64,000 bases of DNA from NCBI RefSeq assembly GCF_030814715.1, contig NZ_JAUSVO010000006.1, positions 310,001 through 374,000 of the forward strand. The letters run 5' to 3'. The position numbers were made by a program, and so were the translations under genes. The first letter of the stretch is position 1. The number at the start of each line of letters is the position of its first letter. The stretch comes from Kaistia dalseonensis (GTDB lineage: Bacteria > Pseudomonadota > Alphaproteobacteria > Rhizobiales > Kaistiaceae). Below, one piece after another: positions 1 through 9,621 of this stretch. Below the pieces are notes generated by a model. It was not told the origin of the DNA. It saw only the letters and a list, made by a program, of their open reading frames with translations, and searched no databases.

Positions 1-371
1 GATGACAACGTGCCCAGCAGCCGAACCAGCACCTCCAGATGATTCGGGATCCACTGGAACACGGCATTGGCGAAAAGCACGTCGACCGGCGCCTCCGGCA
101 TCCAGTTCGCGAGATCGGCAGCGATGAAGCGATGATCCGGCAGGCGCTTGCGCGCCGTCTCCAGCATGTCCGGGTCGGAATCGAGGCCAGTCAACTCGGC
201 CGCCGGCCAGCGCGCGGCGAGAAGCTCGGTGGAGTTCCCGGGCCCGCATCCAAGGTCGATGACCGTCTTCGGCGCGGTAAGCGGCACCTGCGCCAGCAGG
301 TCGCGCGCAGGGCGCGTCCGTTCATCTTCGAATTTGAGATATTGGCTCGCCGACCATGCCGTTGCGTTCAT
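1..371 (-). CDS. tam: trans-aconitate 2-methyltransferase, C-terminus outside window
   Basis: The minus strand reads from an ATG at 371 to the window edge without a stop, giving about 123 residues of an S-adenosylmethionine-dependent methyltransferase. The N-terminus ([20 protein letters not shown]) and the SAM-binding motif [16 protein letters not shown] near residue 34 match the Tam family, which methylates trans-aconitate, an inhibitor by-product of the TCA cycle, in the cytoplasm. A later FQWIPNH segment also fits. The family is about 255 residues long, so roughly half lies beyond base 1. Other class I methyltransferases share motif I, but the N-terminal region is typical of Tam. Confidence 0.85.
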   Translation of the reverse strand, partial: MNATAWSASQYLKFEDERTRPARDLLAQVPLTAPKTVIDLGCGPGNSTELLAARWPAAELTGLDSDPDMLETARKRLPDHRFIAADLANWMPEAPVDVLFANAVFQWIPNHLEVLVRLLGTLS

Positions 372-464
372 GGGCTCTTCTCACTCCGCCGCTGATTTGG
401 GCTGCAAGATAAGCCCGTTCCACCGATCGGCTACGCCCGTTCGGCAACATTTTCGTGAAGCCGC

Positions 465-1304
465 TCAGAGGTAATGCGCGACGGCGACACTGCTCGGCAG
501 GCCCGAATCGAGAAATTGCGCACCGGCGGACGACACGCCGCGACGGCCGACCTCGCCCGGCGTCAGGCCGAGATAGCTGCGCCAGTTCCGGATCTGATGC
601 GCCTGGTCGGCATAGCCGTCAATCGGATCGCCCTCGCCGCTCAACACGGCGTAGAGGCTGCGCTGCAGCCGGTGCACGCGCTGGAAGCGTTTGGGCGAAA
701 GCCCGAGATGCTCGGCGAAGACGCGTTCCAGTTGGCGGACGGAGAGATCGACGCTGCGGGCCGCATCCGCGACGCTCGCGCCGTCCAACGTCAGACGTTC
801 GGCTGCAAGCGCGAGACCATCGATCGCGCGCAGCGTGGGCATCCGCTCGAGCCGCCGGCGTAGCCAGGCGAAAACGGCCTCGCCCAGCGCGACCTCATCG
901 GGCGCCGCGGCAGCATGACGGCGGAGCCGTTCTATCTCGCCATCGCCGAGCAGCCCGCCAAGGTCGATGCCGTTCCCGGCGATTTCCGTGCCGATTGACG
1001 GGAAGAGGCTGGCCGCTCCACGGGGGGTCAGCAAAATCAGGAGCGTGCGGGTCGCGCCGGCGGGCCGGAAGAGGCGGATGCGATCCTGAATGCCGTTGAG
1101 GCTCGCCAGCGGGCGCCGATCCTCGAATTCGGTCTCGACAGGTTCACCCAGATGAACGCAAAGGACCGTGCCCGTATGGGGCGTCACCCGGAGCGCCTCG
1201 CCGACCAGCGCCCCTGACAGGTCCACGCAATGCCAGACGGCGCTGACGAAAGGCGCGATATCGGCCCGGATCGGAAGAGTGGAAAACTGCATTGTCGGCC
1301 GCAT
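465..1304 (-). CDS. AraC-family transcriptional regulator
   Basis: This 279-residue protein carries an AraC-type double helix-turn-helix in its last 110 residues (ASVADAARSVDLSVRQLERVF, then FQRVHRLQRSL and a GYADQAHQIRNWRSYLGLTPG segment). The N-terminal half is a sensor domain of the kind annotated as DUF6597 and gives no effector clue. The second half of the DNA-binding domain shows the usual DQAHxxR pattern followed by a SxxGLTPGE end. A Met at residue 5 is an alternative start. It is divergent from the hemerythrin-like gene, 145 bp away, and may control it; that is inference from position only. Confidence 0.85.
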   Translation of the reverse strand: MRPTMQFSTLPIRADIAPFVSAVWHCVDLSGALVGEALRVTPHTGTVLCVHLGEPVETEFEDRRPLASLNGIQDRIRLFRPAGATRTLLILLTPRGAASLFPSIGTEIAGNGIDLGGLLGDGEIERLRRHAAAAPDEVALGEAVFAWLRRRLERMPTLRAIDGLALAAERLTLDGASVADAARSVDLSVRQLERVFAEHLGLSPKRFQRVHRLQRSLYAVLSGEGDPIDGYADQAHQIRNWRSYLGLTPGEVGRRGVSSAGAQFLDSGLPSSVAVAHYL

Positions 1305-1449
1305 CGATCGATCGGTTGAGACCCGCCATCATAGCGCAAGAGACGGCGGGCCGCTGTCGCATTTGTTCAATATTGCGGTCCGGTCGGCCGCTAGACCTCG
1401 TCACACCGGCGGCAATGCACCGCTGTTCCCGAACTTGAAGGAGACGATT

Positions 1450-2130
1450 ATGAGCCCACCCATCCCCGATTTCTATGGTCCGATCCATAAGGCGATCCGG
1501 CTTGCCCTCGGCGACTTTCTCATCCTTCTGGGCTCTTCGGATGCGGCCGACCGCGCTCACTGGACCCGCGTCGAGGTCGAATGGAGCCGCATCGAAGCCC
1601 TGCTCGAAGCGCATAGCCATCACGAGGACGTGCATGTTCATCCGATGATCCATGTCGCGGCGCCGGAGGTCGCGCACACGCTCGATGCCCAGCACGAAAC
1701 GCTCGACAGCAGCATACACGCGCTTGCCGAGACCGTGAGCGAGCTGAAGGCCCTCGATGGCGCGGATGATCGGCGACGGGCCGCGCGGTCGCTCTATCTG
1801 CGCTATTCGACCTTCATGGCCGCCTATTTCCATCACCTGATCGAGGAAGAGATGCGCGCCATGCCGGCCCTGGTCGAGCATTTCCCACCGTCGGCCCTGC
1901 TCGACGCGCACCGCGCGCTCGTGGGCAGCATCTCGCCCGAGGACAAGCTGGCCGACCTGCCGATCATCGCACGCGCGCTCGCGCCGCATGAACGGATCGG
2001 GCTTATGCTCGCGACGCGGGACAACGCACCGCCAGCGTTCTTCGCCGATGCTTGCCGGATCATGCAGCAGGCGATCGGGCGCGACGCCTTCGAGCCAGTA
2101 GCCGCCGCGCTCAAGAGACAGGCTGCCTGA
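1450..2130 (+). CDS. hemerythrin-like domain protein
   Basis: The 226-residue product has a histidine-rich four-helix-bundle pattern: HSHHEDVHVHPMI near residues 56-68, DAQHETLD near 80 and YFHHLIEEE near 126, which resembles the H-HxxxE ligand sets of hemerythrin HHE proteins that bind a di-iron centre. The ATG at 1450 is preceded by AAGGAG at 1437-1442; the frame stays open upstream to 1168, but that part overlaps the divergent regulator and lacks a ribosome site. Role: probable metal or gas sensing or binding in the cytoplasm. The stop codon directly abuts the stop of the convergent MOSC remnant. Confidence 0.7.
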   Translation: MSPPIPDFYGPIHKAIRLALGDFLILLGSSDAADRAHWTRVEVEWSRIEALLEAHSHHEDVHVHPMIHVAAPEVAHTLDAQHETLDSSIHALAETVSELKALDGADDRRRAARSLYLRYSTFMAAYFHHLIEEEMRAMPALVEHFPPSALLDAHRALVGSISPEDKLADLPIIARALAPHERIGLMLATRDNAPPAFFADACRIMQQAIGRDAFEPVAAALKRQAA

Positions 2131-2433
2131 TCAGAGATGGAGGCGCTGCTCGGGCAATTTGACCGTGGCGATATCGCCGGCCCGCACGGTGCCCGGCTTC
2201 TCCACCCAGGCGACCACACCGCGTTGGCGCTTGGCCTTTTGCGGAAACAGAAGGTCGAGCCCGGCGCGATCGGGAAAGTGCCGGGCGGTCGAACGTCCGG
2301 CCGAGCGGCACGGCGCGTTCTGTCCCTCGATCACGATCGTCGCGCCATCGGCGATGAAGACCGCATCAACCTTGGCCTCGAAGCGTCGCCCGGCCGTGAT
2401 TCGCGTTTCCAACCCGCATTCTCCCGCGATCAT
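2131..2433 (-). pseudogene. MOSC-domain protein remnant, N-terminus missing
   Basis: The 100-residue reading frame resembles only the C-terminal half of a MOSC (molybdenum cofactor sulfurase C-terminal) protein: the segment TIVIEGQNAPCRSAGRS carries the conserved Cys region, and RGVVAWVEKPGTVRAGD is a typical closing strand. MOSC proteins normally run 150-250 residues. In frame, only six codons lie upstream before a stop at 2452-2454, and no ribosome site is visible, so the N-terminal half seems lost. It could still be a short expressed protein. The following 540 bp hold no recognisable remainder. Confidence 0.5.
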
Positions 2434-2451
2434 CGCATGCTGTGACCCGCG

Positions 2452-2991
2452 TCACAGACAAGGCCCGCTCGATAAGGCAAGTTCAACTCAAGTCAGCGCG
2501 ACGGACACCCCACCGAAGCGCTGGCGGAACGAAGGCCCGGGCAGTTGAATGGACCTCCAAGCCACCAAGCCCGGCCGACATTCCGCCACGAAACGAGCCG
2601 CACCGACGCCCTGCTGCATGGCGCGAAGGATGCGGACCACGAGACCCTCGACCGCTTGCGGTCGGGGAAGAGCGGACGGCCTTGCCCCTGCCCCCCTAGA
2701 CCCAGGTGAGGTCGTCCGCTGGCATATTCAGATGGTCGTCGCAAGACGGCTCCGCCTAAACCGGCCAGGCCGGTGGGGCGACGGACGGTCCCTCGGCCCC
2801 ACGCTGGGCTGGGGGACCGTTCGTACGATTCTGGCTGGTCGATTGCCCGACTGATCGCCGTCGGACTGGCGGGCGCTCAAATCCCGATAGGATTCGCGCA
2901 ATAGCCTGCAGCGCCAATGATGGCGCGGCGTTGCCGGGCAGATCTGCGTCAAGCGACGACAGAAATGCCCGACAGGATCGCGGCTGGCTGA
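2452..2991. other. stretch without a recognised gene
   Basis: These 540 bp lie between the MOSC remnant and the 3' end of ettA. Open frames exist on both strands but are arginine/proline-rich, lack ribosome sites and resemble no family I know. No tRNA fold, repeat array or clear terminator was seen. It may contain decayed sequence from the missing N-terminal half of the MOSC gene. Confidence 0.5.
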
Positions 2992-4644
2992 TCAGCGCGT
3001 CAGGCGCTTGTACTTGATGCGCTTCGGCATGACCGAATCGGGACCGAGGCGACGCTTCTTGTCCTCCTCGTAATCCGCGAAATTGCCCTCGAACCACTCG
3101 ACATGGCTGTCGCCCTCAAAGGCGAGGATGTGCGTCGCGAGGCGGTCGAGGAACATGCGATCATGGCTGATGATCACGGCGCAACCGGCGAAATCCTCCA
3201 GCGCCTCCTCAAGCGCCGCCAGCGTCTCGGTATCGAGATCGTTGGTCGGCTCGTCGAGCAGGATGACGTTGTTGGCATCCTTCAGGAGCTTGGCGAGGTG
3301 GACGCGGTTACGCTGGCCGCCGGAGAGCGAGCCGACCTTCTGCTGCTGGTCGCCGCCCTTGAAGTTGAACGAGCCGACATAGGCGCGCGTGTTCACTTCC
3401 TTCTTGCCGAGATAGAACACTTCGGCGCCGCCGGTGATCTCTTCCCAGACCGTCTTGTTCGAGCCGAGATCATCGCGGCCCTGATTGACGTAGCCGAGAT
3501 GCACGGTGTCGCCGAGCGAGATCGAGCCTGAATCCGGCTTCTCCTCGCCGGTGATCATCTTGAACAGTGTCGACTTGCCGGCGCCGTTCGGCCCGATGAC
3601 GCCGACGATGCCGCCCGGCGGGAGCTTGAACGACAGATTGTCGATCAGCAGGCGATCGCCATAGGACTTCGACAGGTTCTCGACCTCGATGACCTTGTCG
3701 CCGAGACGCTCGCCGACCGGGATGACGATCTGCGCCGTCTGTAGCGTCTTGCCCTCTGCGCGCTCGACCAACTCGTCATAGGCCTTGATACGGGCCTTCG
3801 ACTTGGACTGACGCGCCTTCGGCGATTGCTGGATCCACTGGCGTTCGCGCTCGATCGCCTTCATGTGGGTCATGTCCTCGCGGCCTTCCTGCTCCATGCG
3901 CTTGGCCTTCTTCTCCAGATAGACGGAGTAGTTGCCTTCGTACGGAATGGAACGGCCGCGATCGAGTTCGAGGATCCAGCCGGTGACGTTGTCGAGGAAG
4001 TAGCGGTCATGGGTGACGATCAGGATCGCGCCCGGATAGTCGCGCAGATGCCCTTCGAGCCAATTGATCGATTCGGCATCGAGATGGTTCGTCGGTTCGT
4101 CGAGGAGCAGCAGATCGGGCTGTTCCAGCAGCAGGCGGCAGAGTGCGATGCGGCGCTTCTCACCGCCCGAGAGATTTGCGACGGATGCCTCGCTCGGCGG
4201 GCAGCGCAGCGCGTCCATCGCCATCTCGACCTGGCTTTCCAGATCCCAGAGATTTTGCGCGTCAATGATGTCCTGGAGCTTGGCGCCCTCCTCCGCGGTC
4301 TCGTCGGAGTAGTTCATCATCAGCTCGTTGTAGCGGTCGACGATCGCCTTCTTCTTGGCGACGCCTTCCATCACGTTCTCGAACACGTTCTTCGACGGAT
4401 CGAGCTGCGGCTCCTGTGCGAGATAGCCGACCGTGGCGCCCTGTGCCACCCAGGCCTCGCCCGTATAGTCCTTGTCGAGCCCGGCCATGATCTTGAGCAG
4501 CGTCGACTTGCCCGAACCGTTCGGGCCGAGCACGCCGATCTTGGCGTCGGGATAGAAGGAGAGATGCACGTTCTCCAGGACCTTCTTCCCGCCCATATAG
4601 GACTTGGTCAGACCCTGCATGAAATAGATGAACTGCCGCGCCAT
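2992..4644 (-). CDS. ettA: energy-dependent translational throttle protein EttA
   Basis: A 550-residue ABC-F ATPase. The first nucleotide-binding domain has Walker A GPNGSGKST at residues 40-48, signature LSGGEKRR and Walker B LLLLDEPTNHLD. An arm and linker region contains the IPYEGNYSVYLEKKAKRM segment. The second domain has GPNGAGKST, LSGGQRNRVHLAK and ILLDEPTNDLD. There are no membrane segments; the family binds the ribosomal E site and gates entry into elongation according to ATP/ADP. Length fits EttA (about 555). The ATG at 4644 (MARQFIYFMQ) was chosen because the frame further upstream is unlike the family. It ends KRIKYKRLTR. Confidence 0.95.
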   Translation of the reverse strand: MARQFIYFMQGLTKSYMGGKKVLENVHLSFYPDAKIGVLGPNGSGKSTLLKIMAGLDKDYTGEAWVAQGATVGYLAQEPQLDPSKNVFENVMEGVAKKKAIVDRYNELMMNYSDETAEEGAKLQDIIDAQNLWDLESQVEMAMDALRCPPSEASVANLSGGEKRRIALCRLLLEQPDLLLLDEPTNHLDAESINWLEGHLRDYPGAILIVTHDRYFLDNVTGWILELDRGRSIPYEGNYSVYLEKKAKRMEQEGREDMTHMKAIERERQWIQQSPKARQSKSKARIKAYDELVERAEGKTLQTAQIVIPVGERLGDKVIEVENLSKSYGDRLLIDNLSFKLPPGGIVGVIGPNGAGKSTLFKMITGEEKPDSGSISLGDTVHLGYVNQGRDDLGSNKTVWEEITGGAEVFYLGKKEVNTRAYVGSFNFKGGDQQQKVGSLSGGQRNRVHLAKLLKDANNVILLDEPTNDLDTETLAALEEALEDFAGCAVIISHDRMFLDRLATHILAFEGDSHVEWFEGNFADYEEDKKRRLGPDSVMPKRIKYKRLTR

Positions 4645-4828
4645 AAACTGCTCCGAACGCCCCGCTGTCGTGAAGGGCCAGATATAGGAATTGGATTGGC
4701 GCTCTTCTAGTCGATGCGACGCAACGGGGCAACGCGGCCCTTGACCGCGCTGCAAGATGATCGGAGCCGGACGAGAGAGTTCATCACCCCGCCAGCACAG
4801 TTCGGCTTCTGCGAGAGGCTAAAGCTAT

Positions 4829-4895
4829 GTGGGACAATTTCACACGCCAATCAAACGAGATTCCGCAAACGTGAAAAAATGGGATAATGTCCCAC
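4829..4895. promoter_or_regulatory. inverted repeat, possible operator of the DUF6502 gene
   Basis: GTGGGACA at 4829-4836 recurs as its exact complement TGTCCCAC at 4888-4895, 51 bp apart. The downstream copy also forms a smaller imperfect dyad, TGGGA-TAATG-TCCCA, at 4880-4894. The pair lies just before the ribosome site of the DUF6502 gene, so it could be a looped or cooperative operator. This is seen in the sequence; the binding protein is unknown, and autoregulation by the neighbouring protein is a guess. Confidence 0.45.
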
Positions 4896-4914
4896 GGAAT
4901 TTGTGGGGAGAGAG

Positions 4915-5817
4915 ATGCCCGGATCGAAGGGACCAACGCTCAACGGATCGCAGATGCATGCGCCGCTCGCATGGCTGCTGCGCCCGCTGGTCCGACTCCT
5001 GATCCGTAGCGGCATCACCTTTCCCGCGCTGGCGGACATTCTCCGCGAACTCTATGTGAACGTGGCGGAACACGATTTCGTATTGCCCGACAAGGCGCAG
5101 ACCGACAGCCGGGTCAGCCTGCTCACCGGGATCCATCGCAAGGAAGTGAGCCGTCTGCGCGGTGCCGGTGCGCCGGTCAATGCGGTGCCGGCCACCGTCT
5201 CGCGGACCAGCCTGATCCTCGCCCATTGGTTGGCCTCGAAGGACTTCACCGGCCCGGACGGCCACCCGCTGCCGCTGCCACGCACGGCCGAGGAACCCGC
5301 TCCGTCCTTCGAGAAACTGGTCGAGGCCGTCACGCGCGATGTTAGGCCACGCGCCATTCTCGACGAATGGCTCGATCGCGGTCTGGTCGTCCACGATGCC
5401 GAAGACAGGCTCGTCATCGCCGAAACGGCCTTCACCCCGCAACCCGGCAGCGAGCGACAGCTCTATTATCTCGGACGAAACCTGCACGACCACATTGCGG
5501 CGGCGGTCGCCAATGTCGAGGGAAACAGCCCTCGTTTTCTGGAGCGGGCCATGCACTATGACGGCTTGTCGCAAGTCCTGGCCGAACAATTGGAAGAGCG
5601 TTCAAGAGGTTTGGCCATGGAGGCCTTGCTGACGGCCAATCGTGAGGCGCACGAAGCCTGCCAGACCGACGAGCCGGGAGACTGGCGCATCAATTTCGGC
5701 ATTTACGTCTACGCCGAGCAGGTGACGGATCGCAGGTCGTCCGAGCCAGGCGCCAGGGCGGCCGACGGCGAGGCCGGACCGCCGGAAGGCCGCGACGACG
5801 GAGGCGCAAGCTCATGA
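4915..5817 (+). CDS. DUF6502 family protein, putative DNA-binding
   Basis: The 300-residue product matches the DUF6502 family in layout: an N-terminal segment resembling a helix-turn-helix (ITFPALADILRELYV, then SRVSLLTGIHRKEVSRLR near residue 75), a middle region with GLVVHDAEDRL, and a variable tail. The function is not established; the N-terminus suggests transcription control. ATG 4915 was preferred over GTG 4903 because GGGGAG ends four bases before it. The last four bases overlap the next gene (ATGA), so the two are probably co-translated. DUF6502 and DUF5666 genes are often paired in proteobacteria. Confidence 0.7.
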   Translation: MPGSKGPTLNGSQMHAPLAWLLRPLVRLLIRSGITFPALADILRELYVNVAEHDFVLPDKAQTDSRVSLLTGIHRKEVSRLRGAGAPVNAVPATVSRTSLILAHWLASKDFTGPDGHPLPLPRTAEEPAPSFEKLVEAVTRDVRPRAILDEWLDRGLVVHDAEDRLVIAETAFTPQPGSERQLYYLGRNLHDHIAAAVANVEGNSPRFLERAMHYDGLSQVLAEQLEERSRGLAMEALLTANREAHEACQTDEPGDWRINFGIYVYAEQVTDRRSSEPGARAADGEAGPPEGRDDGGASS

Positions 5818-7007
5818 GCGTCAAGCTCTCCCTCTCCCGTCGCCATCTCCTCCGTGCGCTCGGCAGCGTGTTCCTGTTTCCGACGCCGGGTGCTCGCGCG
5901 CAGGACGACAAGCCGGCCGACCGCGGCATTGGCGGCACGGGCATCTCGCGTTCCGGCGTCGACAATGTCTACGGCTTCGTCGGCACGATCGAGCGCTTCG
6001 GCAGCATCTTCGTGAATGGCGTGCGGATCCAGTATGGCCGCAACGTGCGTGTCCGCATCGACGGAGCACCGGCATCCGTCCGCGACCTTCGCATCGGCCA
6101 GGTCGTCCGGGTGACCGCGACGGCGCGGGGCGACACCTATTCAACGACGGCGATCGACGTCACGAGTATCGTCGTGGGACGGATCGAGAAGGTCGAGGGC
6201 TCCCGGCTGACAGTTCTCGGACAGACCGTCATCGCAGATCGGCTGCCTGCCGCCAAATGGTGGAAAGCTGGCGCCCGCGTCGCGATCGGAGGTCTGCGTC
6301 GCCCCGATGGCGCCATCGTTGCGAGCCTGATCCAGAGGCGACGCTCGGGCCCCGATCGGATCACGGGCACGCCGCTGCTCTCGAACGATCAGGTCCGGAT
6401 CGGCACCCTCGCGCTGTATGGGCTCGACCGCAAACTCATCGGACGGCCCCTCGCGATTGCCGGTCGCCCCGCCGATGGCGGACTGGTCGTGGCCGACGCC
6501 ACGCTGGACGGATTGCCACGCGGCAACAATCTCACCAGGCTCTCGATCGAGGCCTATGTCACCCGTGACGGGCAGGACATCCGGGTCGGCTCGGACCTCT
6601 TGATCCGCGATGTGGGTCAGGCAACCTTCAATGCCCATGGCCGGACCGTCGTGACGGCGACGATCGACCGCTCAGGAGCGGCCCGGCTCGACTCAATCCG
6701 GAGCGAAGGCAAGGGCCAGCGCTGGGGCAACGGCAACGCGCCCCCCGGCATTATCCGCGATCGCTTCGATAATGGACCGGGAGACGGGCCGAATGGGTTC
6801 AACCCGTTTGGCGGCCAGCCACCATCGGGCCCGGGTCACGATCGTTCCGGCATGGGCGGCCCACTGGGCAACGCGCCGGGGCCGGGTGGCGGCACGACTG
6901 GCATGACCGGTGGTATGAACCGCGACGGCCCACCCCCTTCGGGCGGCTTCAACGGCGGAGGGTTCGGCGACGGCAATGGCCCGGGCCCGGGCGGAATGGG
7001 ACGCTGA
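5814..7007 (+). CDS. exported DUF5666-domain protein with Gly/Pro-rich tail
   Basis: The 397-residue protein begins with a Tat-like signal (SRRHLLRALGSVFLFPTPGARA) and then carries repeated small beta domains of the DUF5666 type (YGFVGTIERFGSIFVNGVRI, then VVGRIEKVEGSRLTVLGQTV, then a third region from residue 180). After about residue 310 the chain turns into a low-complexity Gly-Pro-Asn-rich tail with no obvious structure. It is therefore predicted to act in the periplasm or at the surface; its biochemical role is unknown. It overlaps the upstream DUF6502 gene by four bases, pointing to one operon. Confidence 0.75.
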   Translation: MSVKLSLSRRHLLRALGSVFLFPTPGARAQDDKPADRGIGGTGISRSGVDNVYGFVGTIERFGSIFVNGVRIQYGRNVRVRIDGAPASVRDLRIGQVVRVTATARGDTYSTTAIDVTSIVVGRIEKVEGSRLTVLGQTVIADRLPAAKWWKAGARVAIGGLRRPDGAIVASLIQRRRSGPDRITGTPLLSNDQVRIGTLALYGLDRKLIGRPLAIAGRPADGGLVVADATLDGLPRGNNLTRLSIEAYVTRDGQDIRVGSDLLIRDVGQATFNAHGRTVVTATIDRSGAARLDSIRSEGKGQRWGNGNAPPGIIRDRFDNGPGDGPNGFNPFGGQPPSGPGHDRSGMGGPLGNAPGPGGGTTGMTGGMNRDGPPPSGGFNGGGFGDGNGPGPGGMGR

Positions 7008-7073
7008 CCGGATTGCCGGACAGGAACGACCCATCCGACGGCGACATCGGCGAAATAGCGGTAGCGGGCGGCT

Positions 7074-8231
7074 TCAACCGCCGGTCTTGAGCAGACGCCC
7101 GCTGAGTGCGACGCCAACGAGCGCGATCGCGACCAGCACGAAGGCTGTCGGCAGGCTGGTCAGATGGGCGACGAACCCGATGGCCGCCGGTCCCGCAAGA
7201 ATGCCGGAATAGCCGAGCGTCGTGATCGCCGGCACGGCGATGTGCTCCGGCATGGTCTTCTGCTGCCCGACGGCCGAGTAGAGCACCGGCACGATGTTGG
7301 AACAGCCGGCGCCGACGAGCGCATAGCCCATGAGACCGGCGAACCAGAGCTGGACCGTGGTCGCGAGCAGCAGCCCGGCTGCGGCGCAGAGGCCACCAAA
7401 CAGGATGATATTCGTCCGCCCGACGCGGCGCACGATGGCGTCGCCCGTCAATCGACCGATCGTCATCGTCGTGGCGAAAGCAGTGTAGCCGAGCCCCGCA
7501 TAGGCCGGATCGAGCCCGCTCACCGTGCTCAGGAAGACGGCGCTCCAGTCGAGGACCGCGCCCTCGGTCAGGAAGACGATGAAGCAGAGAATACCGATGA
7601 AGAGCACCACGCCGCGCGGAATGGCGAAGGCCGGTCCGTTGCTCTCGCTGCCATAGGGCAGAAGATTCGGCGCCGCATAGGCGAGCGCCAGGGCAACGAT
7701 CGCGGCGACGCAGAGCGTGGCGACCAAGGGCGAGGCGCCAAAGCCGAGCAAGGCACTGACCCCGCCGGCGCCGACGATGCCGCCCACGCTGAAGAGGCCG
7801 TGAAACCCGGACATCATGGTGCGGCCACTGGCGCGCTCCACGATCACGGCCTGGATGTTCATGACGCAATCGATGGAGCCGACGCCTGCGCCGAAAATCA
7901 GCAAAGTGGGGATCAGGAGCGCGAAACTGGAGAGCGTCGCGAGAAGCGGCAGCGGCAGCACGAGCAGCAGCGCCGAGACGATGATGACCGCCCGGCAGCC
8001 GAAGCGCGATGCCAGCGCCCCGGCGATCGGCATGGCAACGATCGAGCCGAGCCCGAGGCATAGCAGCAGGAGCCCGAGCGAGCCATCATCGAGGCCGGCG
8101 CGGGCCTTGGCGAACGGCACGAGCGGCGCCCATGACGCTGTACCGAAGCCGGAGATGAAGAAGGCGACCCGGGTCGACAGCTGTTCCGGAGCGCCGGGAA
8201 GCTGTCTCATCGCGATGGCTGAAGCGGTCAT
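7074..8231 (-). CDS. MFS transporter, YbjJ-like
   Basis: The 385-residue hydrophobic protein has about twelve membrane segments and begins with the FFISGFGTASWAPLVPFAKARAGL stretch seen in the YbjJ/FucP-like branch of the major facilitator superfamily. The first cytoplasmic loop carries ALASRFGCR. Members are inner-membrane uniporters, symporters or exporters; the substrate cannot be told. GGGAG lies about ten bases before ATG 8231; Met 8 (8210) is an alternative start. It stands alone, on the same strand as the flavoprotein 90 bp upstream. Confidence 0.8.
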   Translation of the reverse strand: MTASAIAMRQLPGAPEQLSTRVAFFISGFGTASWAPLVPFAKARAGLDDGSLGLLLLCLGLGSIVAMPIAGALASRFGCRAVIIVSALLLVLPLPLLATLSSFALLIPTLLIFGAGVGSIDCVMNIQAVIVERASGRTMMSGFHGLFSVGGIVGAGGVSALLGFGASPLVATLCVAAIVALALAYAAPNLLPYGSESNGPAFAIPRGVVLFIGILCFIVFLTEGAVLDWSAVFLSTVSGLDPAYAGLGYTAFATTMTIGRLTGDAIVRRVGRTNIILFGGLCAAAGLLLATTVQLWFAGLMGYALVGAGCSNIVPVLYSAVGQQKTMPEHIAVPAITTLGYSGILAGPAAIGFVAHLTSLPTAFVLVAIALVGVALSGRLLKTGG

Positions 8232-8320
8232 GGCCGATAGGCTCCCTGCTGCGTGGGACAGGCAGGAGAGCCGTGGCGAGCCGGGCTGTCAATCACCCGG
8301 CCAGCGCGTATGCCGGCAGA

Positions 8321-9538
8321 TCAGGCGACGACGAGCTTCTTCAGATCGACGCTCTCATCCGCCACGCTTTCCGGGGCGGGAGATGCGCCGGCGCCGATCC
8401 AGCGCCGCCCGAGCATGTGATCGGTGGCACGATTGACCGAGTCGATCGCGACCAGTTTGTCGCCCTTGTAGTGAAAGACCGAGAAGCTGCCATCTTCAGG
8501 CTTGCCGCGCAGCACGCTGCGATCGGCATCGTTCAGGAGGCCGACCATCTGCAGCTTGGCATCACCCTGATCCGACCAGAACCACGGCACCGCCTTGTAA
8601 GGCTCAGGCTTGCCGAGCAGGGTGGCGGCGGCGGTCTTCGCCTGGTCCACCGCGTTCTGCACGCTTTCGAGCCGAACCGGCCGGCCGAGCGCCCAATGAT
8701 GGAACGACACGGCATCACCCGCCGCGACGATGCGCGGATCGGCGGTCGCCATCGTCGCGTCGACCACGATGCCATTGGCGACTTCCAACTCCGCCGCCTC
8801 GGCGAGTTCGATGTTCGGCACCACGCCGACACCGACGATCACCGTATCGGCGGGAATGCGCTCGCCCGACAATGTCTCGACCGCAACGACCGCGCCATTC
8901 TCACCGACGAGCCCAGCGACCGGGGTTTCGAGCCGGATCGTCGAACCCCAACCTCGGTGGAGCTCGAGAAAATGCGCCGAGATCGCGGGCGCAACGGCAC
9001 GGCCCATCAGCCGCGGTGCCGCCTCGAGGACGGTGACGGTCTTGCCGAGGAGCCGGGCCGTCGAGGCGAGCTCAAGGCCGATGAAACCGCCGCCCACGAC
9101 CACGACATCCTGCGCCTCGTGGAAGCGTGCTTTCAGCCGGCGCGCGTCATCGGCCGTGCGCAGCATGAAGACATTGTCGAGATCGATGCCATGAACGGGC
9201 GGCACGCGGACGCGCGCACCCGTGGCGAGCACGAGACCATCGAATGGCAGATCGCCATCATCGAGCCGGACCAGCCCGGCGACGCGATCGATTGCCGTCA
9301 CGGTTCGGCCGAGCAGCAGCTCGATGGCGTTCTTCTCGTAGAAAGCGGCCGGGCGCAGCTCCTGCAATTCACCCTCATCCGCCTTGATGAACGCCTTGGA
9401 AAGGGGCGGGCGATGATAGGGCAGCTCGCGTTCCGACGAGATCAGGGTGATCTTGCCGTCGAAGCCATCGGTCCGAAGGCTGGCCGCAGCCTGCGATCCC
9501 GCATGGCTGCCACCGATGATCACGATATTCTTGGTCAT
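8321..9538 (-). CDS. FAD/NAD(P)-dependent ferredoxin-reductase-like protein
   Basis: The 405-residue protein opens with an FAD-binding motif (IVIIGGSHAGSQAA, residues 5-18), has the PYHRPPLSKAF sequence characteristic of rhodocoxin/putidaredoxin reductases, an NAD-binding Rossmann motif (VVVGGGFIGLELAS near 147) and the second FAD motif (VAAGDAVSF near 275). The C-terminal domain with VPWFWSDQGDAKLQ matches the same family. Such enzymes pass electrons from NAD(P)H to a small ferredoxin serving an oxygenase. No ferredoxin or P450 lies nearby, so the partner must be encoded elsewhere. Start at ATG 9538. Confidence 0.85.
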   Translation of the reverse strand: MTKNIVIIGGSHAGSQAAASLRTDGFDGKITLISSERELPYHRPPLSKAFIKADEGELQELRPAAFYEKNAIELLLGRTVTAIDRVAGLVRLDDGDLPFDGLVLATGARVRVPPVHGIDLDNVFMLRTADDARRLKARFHEAQDVVVVGGGFIGLELASTARLLGKTVTVLEAAPRLMGRAVAPAISAHFLELHRGWGSTIRLETPVAGLVGENGAVVAVETLSGERIPADTVIVGVGVVPNIELAEAAELEVANGIVVDATMATADPRIVAAGDAVSFHHWALGRPVRLESVQNAVDQAKTAAATLLGKPEPYKAVPWFWSDQGDAKLQMVGLLNDADRSVLRGKPEDGSFSVFHYKGDKLVAIDSVNRATDHMLGRRWIGAGASPAPESVADESVDLKKLVVA

Positions 9539-9621
9539 GTCGTCCGCCTGTCAAAATGCGGCCGCGACAGTCGCATCGAGACGGCGCGCCGCGCAAGGGG
9601 GACATGAGCCGTGATCGCGGC

